A DNA stretch of 64,000 nt, taken from positions 124,001 through 188,000 of the forward strand of contig NZ_BJNZ01000005.1 of the NCBI RefSeq assembly GCF_006539945.1. The letters are read 5' to 3'. The stretch comes from Cellulosimicrobium cellulans (GTDB lineage Bacteria > Actinomycetota > Actinomycetes > Actinomycetales > Cellulomonadaceae). Below, one piece after another: positions 26,473 through 35,952 of the stretch; position 1 is the first letter of the stretch, and every line of letters begins with the position of its first letter. Made by a program: the position numbers and the translations under genes. The notes beneath the pieces were generated by a model, which did no database searches, was not told where the DNA came from, and saw nothing but the letters and a program-made list of their open reading frames with translations.

Positions 26473-28215
26473 TCACGAGGAGAGCGCGTCGCGCAGCACG
26501 TCCAGGCCGACCGAGCCGAGGTTCAGCGCGCGTGCGTGGAAGGCCTTGGCGTCGAACGCCTCGCCGCGCGCGGTGGCCGCCGCGCGCGCGTCGTCGCGCG
26601 TGGCCTCCCACAGGCGCTGCCCGACCTTGTACGACGGCGCCTGGCCCGGCCAGCCGAGGTAGCGGTCGAGCTCGAACCGCACGAACGAGTCGGGCATGTT
26701 GACGTTCGCGCGCAGGAACGTGAGCGCCTTGTCCGCGTCCCAGGTCCCGCCGCCCCACTCCTCGGGCGCGGGCAGGCCGAGGTGCACGCCGATGTCGAGC
26801 ACGACGCGCGCCGCGCGCATGCGCTGCGCGTCGAGCATGCCGAGGCGGTCGCCGTCGTCGTCGAGGAACCCGAGGTCCGCCATGAGGCGCTCCGCGTACA
26901 GGGCCCAGCCCTCGCCGTGGCCCGAGACCCAGCACGCGAGCCGGCGCCAGGTGTTGAGCGTCGCGCGCGCGTACACGGCCTGTCCGCACTGGAGGTGGTG
27001 GCCCGGGACGCCCTCGTGGTAGACGGTCGTCTTCTCGCGCCAGGTGTTGAACTCCGTGACGTCCGACGGCACCGACCACCACATGCGGCCCGGCCGGGAG
27101 AAGTCGTCGCTCGGGGGCGTGTAGTAGATCCCGCCCGTCTGGGTCGGCGCGATCATGCACTCGAGGTCGAGCACCGGCGTCGGGACGTCGAAGTGGACGC
27201 CGTTCAGCGCGCTGATCGCGGCGTCCGACGTCTCCTGCATCCACGACTTCAGGGCGTCCGTGCCGTGCAGCGTGCGGGTCGGGTCGGCGTCGAGCGCGGC
27301 GACGGCGTCCTCGACGCTCGCGCCCGGGCCGGCGATGCGACGCGCGATCTCCTCCTGCTCGGCGACGACGCGCGCGAGCTCCTCGAGCCCCCACGCGTAG
27401 GTCTCGTCGAGGTCGACCTGCGCACCGAGGAACGTGCGCGAGAAGAGCGCGTAGCGCTCGCGCCCCACGGCGTCCTGCTCGGGAGCCTGCGGGGCGAGCG
27501 TCGTCTCGAGGAAGTCCGCGAGGCGCCCGTAGGCCTCGCGCGCCGCGGCGGCACCGTGCTCGAGCTCCTTGCGCACGAGCGAGCACGCCGAGGAGTCGTC
27601 GAGGACCGCGTCCGCCTCGGGGCCGGCGACGAACGTCGTGAAGAACGAGCCCTTCGCGTCCGCGAGCTCGCGCGACTGCTGGACGCCGATCCGCACCTGG
27701 CGGATCGCGGCGACGTTGCCGCGGGACGCCGCCTCCGTGAGCGACGCCATGTAGCCGTCGATCGCGGTGGGGAGGGCGTTGAGGCGCGAGGCGATGTTCT
27801 CCCACGCCTCGACCGTGCCGGTCGGCATGATGTCGAAGACGTCGCGCAGCTCCTGCACCGGCGACGCGATGTTGTTGAGGCTCGCGAGCGGCTCGCCCGC
27901 CTCGTGCAGCTCGAGCTGGAGGCCGACGCGCTCGCGCATCGCCGCGAGGGTGACCCGGTCGACGTCGTCGACCGGCTCCAGGCCCTCGAGCTCGCGCAGC
28001 ACCGCGCGGTCGGCGTCGGCCCGCGCGTCGTGCCCGGCGGGGGAGAGGTCGGAGACGAGGTGGTCGTAGCCGGACAGCCCCATCGCGGTCGCGGCGATCG
28101 GGTCGAGCTCGGCGATCCGCGCGACGTAGGCCTCGGCGACGGCGTCGATCGGCGTGGGTGTGCGGTCGGGAGTCCCGGCGGATGCGCCGGCAGGTGTGGT
28201 GGTGGTGTCGCTCAC
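26473..28215 (-). CDS. DUF885 family putative metallopeptidase
   Basis: A 580-aa cytoplasmic protein covering a complete DUF885 domain. The candidate metal-binding motif YHEGVPGHHLQ lies near residue 400, and EGWALYAERLMADLGFL follows it, as in DUF885 proteins related to gluzincin peptidases. No signal peptide is seen. The GTG start has TAGTCT seven bases upstream, so it appears leaderless and has its own promoter inside the end of the upstream gene. It is probably a dipeptidase or oligopeptidase (inference). Confidence 0.85.
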   Translation of the reverse strand: MSDTTTTPAGASAGTPDRTPTPIDAVAEAYVARIAELDPIAATAMGLSGYDHLVSDLSPAGHDARADADRAVLRELEGLEPVDDVDRVTLAAMRERVGLQLELHEAGEPLASLNNIASPVQELRDVFDIMPTGTVEAWENIASRLNALPTAIDGYMASLTEAASRGNVAAIRQVRIGVQQSRELADAKGSFFTTFVAGPEADAVLDDSSACSLVRKELEHGAAAAREAYGRLADFLETTLAPQAPEQDAVGRERYALFSRTFLGAQVDLDETYAWGLEELARVVAEQEEIARRIAGPGASVEDAVAALDADPTRTLHGTDALKSWMQETSDAAISALNGVHFDVPTPVLDLECMIAPTQTGGIYYTPPSDDFSRPGRMWWSVPSDVTEFNTWREKTTVYHEGVPGHHLQCGQAVYARATLNTWRRLACWVSGHGEGWALYAERLMADLGFLDDDGDRLGMLDAQRMRAARVVLDIGVHLGLPAPEEWGGGTWDADKALTFLRANVNMPDSFVRFELDRYLGWPGQAPSYKVGQRLWEATRDDARAAATARGEAFDAKAFHARALNLGSVGLDVLRDALSS

Positions 28216-28225
28216 CCGGACGAGA

Positions 28226-29020
28226 CTACTCGGCGGCCGGTCGCGGGTCTGCCGGATTCCCCGGGGTCCCGCCGCGGTCGTCCCCGGTGGTGTCCGTGTC
28301 CGGGGCCTCGGGGGGAGCGTCGTCGGACAGAGCCTGCAGCGCCGCCGCGAGGTCGTCCGCCCAGGCGCGGTGGTAGCGCACCAGGAGCACGCCCGTCGCG
28401 TCCGTGTCGTCCGCGGCGTGCCAGACGGCGACCGGGTCGCCCGGACGCGGGCCCGCGGTGCCGGCGGGCACGACGACGCGCGCCGGGCGTGCGGTCCTCG
28501 CGCCCGACGCGGTGGTCACGACCAGCGTCGCCCGCACGACCGAGGGACCCGCCGTCCCGGTGCCCGTCGCCGAGCCCGGCGCGCCGCCCGCAGCCCTGCC
28601 CTCGGCGGTGCCCGTGGTCGAGTCCACGGCCCCGACCCCGGGGAGCACGAGCGTCCCGGTCGCCCGGACCGGTGCGGCGAGCAGCGCGTCGCGGCCGCGG
28701 GCGAGCCCCTCCACCACCCGGTCGTCCTGGTAGCGCACGAGCGCGAGCAGGGCCGTGACGAGGAGCCCCAGCGTCGCGACCACCACGACGGCGTCGGGCA
28801 CGGGCCAGCCGCGGCCCGACGCTAGGCGCTGGTAGACGAGCAGCGCGACGGTCGGCACGAACGCCACGGCCCAGGCCCAGCGGCGCCAGCCCGGCACGGG
28901 CTCCACCGCCGGCAGGCCGGTGGGGTCCGCCTCGACCTCGTCGGCGGAGGCGGGGAGCTCGACCAGCACGCCCCGCTCGGGCAGACGGCGCACGCGGGGC
29001 GACGCGCTCGGTGCCGTCAC
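28226..29020 (-). CDS. two-helix membrane protein of unknown function, acc operon
   Basis: A 264-aa protein that I cannot assign to a family. It has two membrane segments near residues 42-62 (WAWAVAFVPTVALLVYQRLA) and 72-92 (DAVVVVATLGLLVTALLALV), then a soluble domain rich in Gly/Ala/Thr with an AVWHAADDTDATGVLLVRYH block, and an acidic Pro-rich tail. The GTG at 29020 overlaps the accE stop by four bases, so translation is coupled to the carboxylase epsilon subunit. The membrane topology suggests it could anchor or regulate the complex, but nothing proves this. Confidence 0.7.
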   Translation of the reverse strand: MTAPSASPRVRRLPERGVLVELPASADEVEADPTGLPAVEPVPGWRRWAWAVAFVPTVALLVYQRLASGRGWPVPDAVVVVATLGLLVTALLALVRYQDDRVVEGLARGRDALLAAPVRATGTLVLPGVGAVDSTTGTAEGRAAGGAPGSATGTGTAGPSVVRATLVVTTASGARTARPARVVVPAGTAGPRPGDPVAVWHAADDTDATGVLLVRYHRAWADDLAAALQALSDDAPPEAPDTDTTGDDRGGTPGNPADPRPAAE

Positions 29021-29277
29021 GATCGCAGGCTCCAGCGCCACGAGTCGGCGTTGTGCCGCCCGGAGCGCCCGCCGAAGCTCTTCGCGGTCGCGCCGTCCCC
29101 GGTCCCGCGCAGCCCGCGCGCCCGGTTGGTCCACTCGTCGACGGGCGCGACGTCGTCGGGCAGTCCGCTCGCGGCGGCGGCCGCGGCGAGACCGGCGACG
29201 AGCGCGGCGACCTCCAGCTCGTCGGGCGCCCCGCGCACGACGCGGACGCTCGGGGCGTCGGGCCGCGGCGTGCTCAC
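29017..29277 (-). CDS. accE: acyl-CoA carboxylase epsilon subunit
   Basis: An 86-aa protein matching the actinobacterial epsilon subunit. It opens with PSVRVVRGAPDELEVAALVA, continues to VDEWTNRARGLRG, and ends WRWSLRS. The small epsilon subunit stabilises the alpha-beta carboxylase complex and is unique to actinobacteria. The GTG at 29277 overlaps the stop of the preceding gene (GTGA), and its stop overlaps the next start in the same way. It confirms that the nearby alpha and beta genes form an acyl-CoA carboxylase of the AccA3-AccD5-AccE5 kind. Confidence 0.85.
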   Translation of the reverse strand: MSTPRPDAPSVRVVRGAPDELEVAALVAGLAAAAAASGLPDDVAPVDEWTNRARGLRGTGDGATAKSFGGRSGRHNADSWRWSLRS

Positions 29278-29792
29278 TCGTCGTCCTCGTCGTGGTCGTG
29301 GTCGTCGTCCGCCCCGCGTCCCACGCCCCACTCCGGGACGGCGTAGCCCGCCTCGACGAGCCGCTCGCGCGCCTCGTGGCCCCACCGGTCCAGGAGCCCG
29401 ACGACGTCGTCGAGGTCCGGCCCGCCGGGGTGCGTCATGACGACGTAGTCGAGGGTGAAGGTGTCGTCCTGCACGTCGGCCGGCGAGGCGTCGTCGTCGA
29501 CCTCCTCGTCGGCGCCCGGGTCCCACACCGACGTCGTGAGGTCGGCGTGGATGCCGAGCGCGCCGTGCAGCTCGTCGAACAGCCGGGCGTTGAGCGCGCC
29601 GATGCGGCCCTCGAGCGCGAGGACGCGCGGGTCCTCGTCCGCCTCGGACGCCCCGAACTCGGCCCGCACCCCGACGGCCGTCTCGACGTACTCGTGCAGC
29701 GCCGCCGTGAGCGCGTCGACCGCGGCGTGCAGCGGCGCCGGGTCCACCGACCCGAGCGGCACGGGTCCGTGCGTGGCGTCGTCGTGGCTCAT
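29274..29792 (-). CDS. hypothetical protein between accD and accE
   Basis: A 172-aa soluble acidic protein I do not recognise. Residues 20-75 look helical (LHAAVDALTAALHEYVETAV, ALEGRIGALNARLFDELHG). The segment FTLDYVVMTHPGGPDLDD follows, and the C terminus ends in a run of Asp, Glu and His that could bind metal. The ATG at 29792 has GGAAGGACC at good spacing. It lies 49 nt after accD and overlaps accE by four bases. Its place inside a carboxylase operon suggests a linked role, unproven. Confidence 0.72.
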   Translation of the reverse strand: MSHDDATHGPVPLGSVDPAPLHAAVDALTAALHEYVETAVGVRAEFGASEADEDPRVLALEGRIGALNARLFDELHGALGIHADLTTSVWDPGADEEVDDDASPADVQDDTFTLDYVVMTHPGGPDLDDVVGLLDRWGHEARERLVEAGYAVPEWGVGRGADDDHDHDEDDE

Positions 29793-29841
29793 GCGTGGTC
29801 CTTCCTCGCGAGGTTCGTCGGGCGCTGGTGCTCGCTCGCGG

Positions 29842-31485
29842 TCACAGCGGGATGTTGCCGTGCTTCTTGGGCGGCAGGGTCGCGCGCTTGGTGCGCAGCG
29901 CCCGCAGCGCGCGCACGACCTGGACGCGCGTCTCCGAAGGACGGATGACCGCGTCGACGTACCCGCGCTCGGCGGCGTCCCACGGGTTGACGATCGCGTC
30001 CTCGTACTCGGCGACGAGCCGGGCGCGCTCCGCCTCGACGTCGTCACCGGCGTCCGCCGCACGCTTGAGCGCCGCCCGCTGGAGGATGTTCACCGCACCG
30101 CCCGCGCCCATCACGGCGACCTGCGCCGTCGGCCACGCGAGGTTGACGTCGGCGCCGAGCTGCTTGGAGCCCATGACGATGTACGCCCCGCCGTACGCCT
30201 TGCGCGTGATGACGGTGACGAGGGGGACCGTGGCCTCGGCATAGGCGTAGATGAGCTTCGCGCCGCGGCGGATGATGCCCTGGTGCTCCTGGTCGACGCC
30301 CGGCAGGAAGCCCGGGACGTCCACGAGCGTGAGCACGGGGATGTTGAACGCGTCGCACGTGCGCACGAACCGGGCCGCCTTCTCCGCGGCGTCGATGTCG
30401 AGCGTGCCCGCCATCGCGAGCGGCTGGTTCGCGACGACGCCGACCGACTGGCCCTCCACGTGCCCGAACCCGACGAGCACGTTCTTCGCGAACAGCGGCT
30501 GCACCTCGAGGAACGCGCCCTCGTCGAGCACGTGCTCGATCACCGTGCGCATGTCGTACGGCTGCGAGTCCGAGTCGGGCACGAGAGCGTCGAGCTCGAG
30601 GTCCTCCTCCGTGACGTCGAGCTCGACGTCGTCGGGCGGGAACGACGGCGCGTCCGAGAGGTTGTTCTGCGGCAGGTAGGACACGAGGTGGCGCACGTAG
30701 TCGATCGCGTCGTCCTCGTCCGCGCCGAGGTAGTGCGCGACGCCGGACTTCTCGTTGTGCGTCAGCCCGCCGCCGAGCTCCTCGAAGCCCACGTCCTCGC
30801 CCGTCACCGCGCGGATGACGTCCGGTCCGGTGATGAACATGTTGGACGTCTTGTCCGCCATGACGATGAAGTCGGTCAGCGCGGGGGAGTACACCGCGCC
30901 GCCCGCGCTGGGGCCGAGGATGAGCGAGATCTGCGGGATCACGCCCGACGACGCGACGTTGCGGCGGAAGATCTCCGCGAACTGCGTGAGCGCCGCGACA
31001 CCCTCCTGGATGCGCGCCCCGCCGCCGTCGGAGATGCCGATGAGCGGCACGCCCGTGCGCAGCGCGAGGTCCTGGACCTTGGTGATCTTCTGGCCGTGCA
31101 CCTCGCCCAGGCTCCCGCCGAACACGGTGAAGTCCTGCGAGTACACGCACACCTGGCGGCCGTCGATCGTGCCGTGGCCGACGACGACGCCGTCCCCCGC
31201 CAGGCGCTTCTTCTCCAGCCCGAAGTTGTGCGAGCGGTGCTTGGCGAAGGCGTCGAGCTCGACGAAGCTGCCCTCGTCGAGCAGCGCCTCGATGCGCTCG
31301 CGCGCCGTCTTCTTGCCGCGCGCGTGCTGCTTGGCCCGCGCCGTCTCCTCGGGCAGCTCGGTCGCCTCGGCCCGGCGACGGTCGAGGTCGGCGAGCTTGG
31401 CCGCGGTGCCCACGAGGTGGGGCGCGTCGGGCGATGTCGGGGGTGCCTCGGGCGTCGCGGGCGAGGTGGTCGCAGAGTCCGTCAC
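29842..31485 (-). CDS. accD: acyl-CoA carboxylase beta subunit (carboxyltransferase)
   Basis: A 547-aa biotin-dependent carboxyltransferase. N-domain motifs [20 protein letters not shown] and [14 protein letters not shown], and C-domain [20 protein letters not shown] and [14 protein letters not shown], give both crotonase-like halves with their oxyanion-hole glycines. It transfers carboxyl from biotin to acetyl-CoA or propionyl-CoA. The GTG at 31485 follows a -10 TAGGCT by seven bases and has no ribosome site, so it is probably leaderless. A palindrome abuts that -10. It heads a leftward operon with accE. Propionyl specificity would fit propionyl-CoA arising from thymine breakdown, but this is a guess. 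Confidence 0.94.
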   Translation of the reverse strand: MTDSATTSPATPEAPPTSPDAPHLVGTAAKLADLDRRRAEATELPEETARAKQHARGKKTARERIEALLDEGSFVELDAFAKHRSHNFGLEKKRLAGDGVVVGHGTIDGRQVCVYSQDFTVFGGSLGEVHGQKITKVQDLALRTGVPLIGISDGGGARIQEGVAALTQFAEIFRRNVASSGVIPQISLILGPSAGGAVYSPALTDFIVMADKTSNMFITGPDVIRAVTGEDVGFEELGGGLTHNEKSGVAHYLGADEDDAIDYVRHLVSYLPQNNLSDAPSFPPDDVELDVTEEDLELDALVPDSDSQPYDMRTVIEHVLDEGAFLEVQPLFAKNVLVGFGHVEGQSVGVVANQPLAMAGTLDIDAAEKAARFVRTCDAFNIPVLTLVDVPGFLPGVDQEHQGIIRRGAKLIYAYAEATVPLVTVITRKAYGGAYIVMGSKQLGADVNLAWPTAQVAVMGAGGAVNILQRAALKRAADAGDDVEAERARLVAEYEDAIVNPWDAAERGYVDAVIRPSETRVQVVRALRALRTKRATLPPKKHGNIPL

Positions 31486-31492
31486 GGACCTG

Positions 31493-31518
31493 AGCCTAGT
31501 TGGCGGGTGGCGCCAACT
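31493..31518 (-). promoter_or_regulatory. accD promoter: -10 overlapped by an 8-bp inverted repeat operator
   Basis: On the minus strand TAGGCT (31493-31498) stands seven bases before the accD GTG. Directly upstream, AGTTGGCG and CGCCAACT (31498-31518) form a perfect inverted repeat with a 5-base spacer, filling the -13 to -33 zone. This placing suggests repression. I do not recognise the motif as a known BirA, BioQ or FasR site. Confidence 0.55.
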
Positions 31519-31663
31519 CGATGCGGGCGACGCCAGCACGGCCGGGGCGGGTCTTGGTGGGTGTCGACAAACCCCGGCCCGGGCGCAGGGGGCGTGCGGC
31601 CGGGTGCGCGGACCGCCGGGCCGCCCTCGTGCCGGACCGTCCGCGTGCGGGAGGATGACGGGC

Positions 31664-32542
31664 ATGGCGAGCACGCGCGACGACGAGACCAGGCCCGACG
31701 GCGAGGGGCGGCCCCCGCTGCGGGCGGAGTTTCTGCGGGAGCTGCTCGTGACGCCCGCGGGGCCGCTCGCCCGGCTCGAGGTCGTCCCCGAGTCGGCCTC
31801 GACGAACGCCGAGCTCGCCCGTGCGGTCGCCGCCGACCCGGGCGCCTGGCCGGCACCGGCGCTCCTCGTCGCCGAGCACCAGCCCGGAGGGCGTGGCCGG
31901 CTGGGCCGCTCGTGGACGACCCCGCCGCGCGCTGCGCTCCTCGGCTCGCTCCTCCTGCGCCCCGATGTGCCGCGCGAGGCGCTGAGCTGGCTCCCGCTCC
32001 TCGCCGGGCTCGCGACCACCCGCGCGCTGCGCGCGACCGCCGGGGTCGACGCGGTCGTCAAATGGCCGAACGACGTCCTCGTGCCCGACCCGGGCGCGGG
32101 CGCGTCTGCCCCGCTGCGCAAGGTGGCAGGCATCCTCGCCGAGGTCCTGCCGGACGGCGGCGTCGTCGTCGGGGTCGGCCTCAACGTCTCGCAGCGGCGC
32201 GACGAGCTGCCCGTCCCCACGGCCACGTCGCTCGCGCTCGCGGGCGCCGCGACGACCGACCGGGAGATCGTTCTCGTGGCACTCCACGAGGCGTTCGGCG
32301 AGGTCCTCGTGCGCTGGCAGGACGCCGGGGGCGACGCCCACGCGGCCGGGCTCGACGCCGACTGCGCCGAGGTCAGCGCCACGCTCGGCACGCGCGTGCG
32401 CGTCGAGCGGGTGGCGGGCGGTGACGTCGTCGGGCTCGCGACCGGGCTCGCGCCCGACGGCGGCCTGGTGGTGCGCGAGGACGACGGGACGACGAGCGTC
32501 CACCACAGCGGCGACGTCCACCACCTGCGCCCGCACGACTGA
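31664..32542 (+). CDS. birA: biotin--[acyl-CoA-carboxylase] ligase
   Basis: A 292-aa biotin protein ligase. The adenylate-binding [10 protein letters not shown] near residue 78 and the catalytic KWPNDV near residue 133 are intact, and the C-terminal SH3-like domain is present. It has no N-terminal winged helix, so it is an enzyme only and not a biotin repressor. The ATG at 31664 is favoured over 31655 because GGGAGG at 31649-31654 has proper spacing. It is divergent from accD, whose AccA3 partner is its substrate. Confidence 0.92.
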   Translation: MASTRDDETRPDGEGRPPLRAEFLRELLVTPAGPLARLEVVPESASTNAELARAVAADPGAWPAPALLVAEHQPGGRGRLGRSWTTPPRAALLGSLLLRPDVPREALSWLPLLAGLATTRALRATAGVDAVVKWPNDVLVPDPGAGASAPLRKVAGILAEVLPDGGVVVGVGLNVSQRRDELPVPTATSLALAGAATTDREIVLVALHEAFGEVLVRWQDAGGDAHAAGLDADCAEVSATLGTRVRVERVAGGDVVGLATGLAPDGGLVVREDDGTTSVHHSGDVHHLRPHD

Positions 32543-32553
32543 CGGCCTGCGCC

Positions 32554-32621
32554 CGAGATCGGCAGTCCGGGACGACATCGGCGGTCACGACCGCCGATCT
32601 CGAGCGCCACCGCCGATCTCG
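32554..32621. repeat. three GCCGATCTCG copies around a hairpin
   Basis: CGAGATCGGC (32554-32563), GCCGATCTCG (32593-32602) and GCCGATCTCG (32612-32621) form one inverted and one direct pair. Between them CGGCGGT-CACG-ACCGCCG (32579-32596) is a perfect hairpin. It lies between birA and the cyclase gene and may act as birA terminator or a regulator array. Confidence 0.55.
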
Positions 32622-32651
32622 CCGACCCAGGCCGAGGAATAGGATCGCCGG

Positions 32652-33737
32652 GTGCCCGCGGACCCTGAGCAGAACCAGCCCGACCCCACCATCCCGTCTC
32701 CGGACGGCGGGGAGGGCGGCGAGCCGGCCCCGGACACCGAGGCGGAGGCGGTGCCCGACGAGGCGCTGCTGGGCGGCCCCCGCACGCTCACCGTCGAGCG
32801 GCTCGCCGAGCGCGCCGGCGTCGGCGAGGACCGGGTCCGCGCCTACTGGCAGGCGCTGGGTCTCCCGCTCACCGAGGGCGAGGAGCACGCGTTCACCGAG
32901 AGGGACGCGCAGGCGCTCGCGGACGTGTTCGCCTTCGCCGAGACGGAGCGGCTCGACGAGCGCGCGCTGACGACCCTCATCCGTTCCACCGGGCACACGA
33001 CGGAGCGGCTCGTGCTCTGGCAGGTCGAGGCGCTCGTCGAGCACCTGACGCGCCGGTTCGACCTCGACGACACGAGCGCGCGCCTGCTCGTCCTCGACCG
33101 GCTGCCGGAGCTGGCGCCCGTCCTCGAGGAGCAGCTCCTGCACGCGTGGCGCCGCCAGCTCGCGGCGGTCGCCGGGAGGTTCGCCGTCGAGTTCTCGGAC
33201 GCGCGCGCCACCGCGGTCGACGAGCACGAGCTCCCGCTCCCGCGCGCGGTCGGGTTCGCGGACATCGTCTCCTTCACGCAGCGCACGCGCGGGCTGGGGT
33301 CGAGCGAGCTCGCAGAGTTCGTCCAGCTCTTCGAGACGAGCGCGCGCGACGTCATCACCGCCGCGGGCGGGCGTGTCGTCAAGACGATCGGCGACGCGGT
33401 GCTCTACGTCGCCGACGACGTCGCGACCGGGGCGCGCGTCGCGCTCGGCCTGGCCGAGGCGGGCGGGCGGGAGGAGGACGTCGACGTCCCGCCCGTCCGC
33501 GTGAGCCTCGTGTGGGGCCGGGTGCTCTCGCGGTTCGGCGACGTGTTCGGGCCGAGCGTCAACCTCGCCGCCCGCCTCGTCGACATCGCCGAGCCGACGA
33601 CGGTCCTCGTCGACCGCGACACCGCGGGCCTGCTCGCGGGCGACCAGCGCTTCGCGCTCACGGCGCAGCCGGAGACCGAGGTGCAGGGGCTCGGCACGAT
33701 CGAGCCCGTGCGCCTCCAGTGGGCCTACCGCGGCTGA
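32652..33737 (+). CDS. class III adenylate/guanylate cyclase with N-terminal helical regulatory domain
   Basis: A 361-aa soluble protein. Residues 40-170 form a helical domain that begins with a MerR-like helix-turn-helix ([20 protein letters not shown]) and resembles the autoinhibitory region of the mycobacterial Rv1264 type. Residues 195-350 are the cyclase domain: metal Asp near 204 ([10 protein letters not shown]), a second Asp in [10 protein letters not shown], and the transition-state Asn/Arg pair in [15 protein letters not shown]. It should make cAMP. The GTG start has TAGGAT six bases upstream and no ribosome site, so it is likely leaderless. The N-terminal 30 residues are acidic and disordered. 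Confidence 0.87.
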   Translation: MPADPEQNQPDPTIPSPDGGEGGEPAPDTEAEAVPDEALLGGPRTLTVERLAERAGVGEDRVRAYWQALGLPLTEGEEHAFTERDAQALADVFAFAETERLDERALTTLIRSTGHTTERLVLWQVEALVEHLTRRFDLDDTSARLLVLDRLPELAPVLEEQLLHAWRRQLAAVAGRFAVEFSDARATAVDEHELPLPRAVGFADIVSFTQRTRGLGSSELAEFVQLFETSARDVITAAGGRVVKTIGDAVLYVADDVATGARVALGLAEAGGREEDVDVPPVRVSLVWGRVLSRFGDVFGPSVNLAARLVDIAEPTTVLVDRDTAGLLAGDQRFALTAQPETEVQGLGTIEPVRLQWAYRG

Positions 33738-33761
33738 CGGGCTGCCGACGCGGCGACCGGG

Positions 33762-34529
33762 TCAGACGGCCTCGAGCAGGCCGGGCCCGTCGTTCGTCAC
33801 GGAGTTGACCAGGGTCGAGATCTCGCGCGCGACCATCGGGACGTCGTCGTGCGGGCCGCCGAGGCCGAGCAGGTCGGCCGCCCCGCGGGCGTCGACCGCC
33901 GGGTCGAGCCACGCGTCCCACGCGTCGGCGGGCAGGGCGAGCGGCATGCGGTCGTGGATCTCGGCGAGGTACGGCGCCGCGTCCGTCGTGATGATCGTCG
34001 TCGAGACGAGCCAGCGGTCCGGGTCGTCGTCCGCCTTGGTCCGGTCGCGCCAGAACTCGTAGAGCCCGGCGAACGCGGCGCTCTCGCCGTCGCCCGGCGC
34101 GATCCAGTACGGCTGCTTGGGCGCCTTGCCCCGGCGCGCGGGCGCGCCCGCGGACCCGGCCGGGGACGCGCCGTCGGGCAGGACGCGCCACTCGTAGTAC
34201 CCGTCCGCGGGGACGAGGCAGCGGCGGACGCCGAACGGCTTGGCGAACGCCGGCTTGTCGAGGATCGACTCCGCGCGCGCGTTGATCATGCGCGCGCCGC
34301 CCCTGGGGTCCTTGGACCACGACGGCACGAGGCCCCAGCGCGCGAGGCGCAGCGAGCGCCGGACCTCGCCCGTGTCCTTGGCCGCGCGCTCGACGACGAT
34401 CCGCACGGGGTCCGTCGGCGCGAGGTTCCACGACGGCGGCAGGAGCCGCGCGTCGTCGGCCACGTCCGCGATCGCGAACTCGTCCGCGAGGTCCTGCGCG
34501 TCCCGGAAGGAGGCATAGCGTCCGCACAT
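33762..34529 (-). CDS. SOS response-associated peptidase / abasic-site protein (SRAP)
   Basis: A 255-aa HMCES/YedK-family protein. It starts MCGRY, giving the essential Cys2 after Met removal. The SRAP signatures PSWNLAPTDP, INARAESI and CLVPADGYYEW are present. The family forms a covalent crosslink to abasic sites in single-stranded DNA and protects stalled forks. The ATG at 34529 is chosen so that Cys is residue 2; ten extra upstream residues are excluded. It ends 25 nt from the convergent cyclase gene stop. Confidence 0.92.
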   Translation of the reverse strand: MCGRYASFRDAQDLADEFAIADVADDARLLPPSWNLAPTDPVRIVVERAAKDTGEVRRSLRLARWGLVPSWSKDPRGGARMINARAESILDKPAFAKPFGVRRCLVPADGYYEWRVLPDGASPAGSAGAPARRGKAPKQPYWIAPGDGESAAFAGLYEFWRDRTKADDDPDRWLVSTTIITTDAAPYLAEIHDRMPLALPADAWDAWLDPAVDARGAADLLGLGGPHDDVPMVAREISTLVNSVTNDGPGLLEAV

Positions 34530-34631
34530 GCCTCCAGCCTGCCGCACGCCACCCACGCGCGGCCGTGAGGGAGATCAGGCTCACGCCCGAGGCGCCGCGT
34601 CGCGCGCGATCGAATCGATACGATGGACGCC

Positions 34632-35867
34632 ATGCCCTCTTCCTCGGTCGACCCCGCCGTGCCCCGACCGAGATCGTCCGCCCGCTGGGTGCTGCTCCTC
34701 GGAGCACTCGCGACGCTCCCCGCGCTCACGGTCGACATGTACCTCCCGCTGCTGCCCGAGGTCGGCGCGGACCTCGGGGCCCCGGACTCCCTCGCGCAGC
34801 TCACGCTCTCCGCGATGCTCGTCGGCGGGGCCGTCGGGCAGCTCGTCATCGGTCCGCTCTCCGACCGGTACGGCCGTCGCCTGCCCGTCCTCGTCGGCCT
34901 GTCGCTGCACGTCGTGACCTCGATCCTGTGCGCGATGGCACCCAACATCGGGATCCTCATCGGGCTGCGCGTGCTCCAGGGCTTCTTCAACGCGTCCGCG
35001 TCCGTCGTCGCGATCGCCGCCATCCGCGACCGCTTCACCGGCTCCGACGCCGCGCGCATCCTCTCGCGGCTCATGCTCGTCATCGGGCTCGCGCCCCTCC
35101 TCGCGCCGTCGATCGGGTCGTTCATCGGCGCGCACGCCTCGTGGCACGCGGTGTTCTGGGTGCTCGCGGCCGCCGGGCTCGCGCTCGCCGCCGTCGTCCT
35201 GCTCTGGATGCCGGAGTCGCTCCCGGTCGAGCGGCGGCGGCCCGCCGGGGCGCGCACCGTCCTGCGGGGCTACGCGAGCCTGCTGCGCGACCGCCACTTC
35301 GTCGCGCTCGCCGTCCTGCCCGGGCTCGGCCAGGCCGTGCTCATGAGCTACGTCGTCGGCTCGCCGTTCGTCCTCCAGGAGGGGTACGGGCTCAGCCACG
35401 GCCAGTTCGCGCTGCTCTTCGCGGTCAACGGCGTCGGCCTCGTGCTCTCCGCGCAGGCCAACGCCGCGCTCGTGCGTCGCGTGGCGCCCATGCGCCTGCT
35501 GCGGGTCGCGCTCGTCGTGCAGGGGGTGTTCACCGTGGGGCTGCTCGTGGTCGCCCTGACCGGCGCGGGCGGCATCGTGGGCATCGTCGCGGCACTGTTC
35601 CTCGTCCTGTCGATGCAGGGCATGATCCCCGCGAACGCGTCGGCGCTCGCGCTCACCCGGCACGGCGAGATCGCGGGCACCGCCGCGGCCGTCATCGGGG
35701 CGTTCCAGTCCGGCGTCGCCGGGCTCGTGAGCCCGCTCGTGGGCGTGCTCGGGGGCGACGCCGTCGCGATGGCCACCGTCATGCTCGGCGCCGTCGTGGC
35801 GTCGCTGCTCGTGCTCGCCCTCGCCACGCCCGCGTTCCGCCGCGGCGGGTGGCACACGCCGGTCTGA
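34632..35867 (+). CDS. MFS drug exporter, Bcr/CflA type
   Basis: A 411-aa twelve-helix transporter. The first helix ALTVDMYLPLLPEVGADLG and the helix 2-3 motif GPLSDRYGRRLPVL are typical of Bcr/CflA antiporters. It likely exports antibiotics or sulfonamide-like compounds by proton exchange. The ATG at 34632 is preferred over 34623 because TACGAT at 34619-34624 ends seven bases before it, the pattern of a leaderless message. It is divergent from the SRAP gene. Confidence 0.86.
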   Translation: MPSSSVDPAVPRPRSSARWVLLLGALATLPALTVDMYLPLLPEVGADLGAPDSLAQLTLSAMLVGGAVGQLVIGPLSDRYGRRLPVLVGLSLHVVTSILCAMAPNIGILIGLRVLQGFFNASASVVAIAAIRDRFTGSDAARILSRLMLVIGLAPLLAPSIGSFIGAHASWHAVFWVLAAAGLALAAVVLLWMPESLPVERRRPAGARTVLRGYASLLRDRHFVALAVLPGLGQAVLMSYVVGSPFVLQEGYGLSHGQFALLFAVNGVGLVLSAQANAALVRRVAPMRLLRVALVVQGVFTVGLLVVALTGAGGIVGIVAALFLVLSMQGMIPANASALALTRHGEIAGTAAAVIGAFQSGVAGLVSPLVGVLGGDAVAMATVMLGAVVASLLVLALATPAFRRGGWHTPV

Positions 35868-35952
35868 CGGTCACCGGCGCGCCACGCGCTCGTCGACCAC
35901 CCGTCGCCCGCCCGCAACCCCCGCGTCGCCGGGCGGCGCTTGGCTGGCTCCC

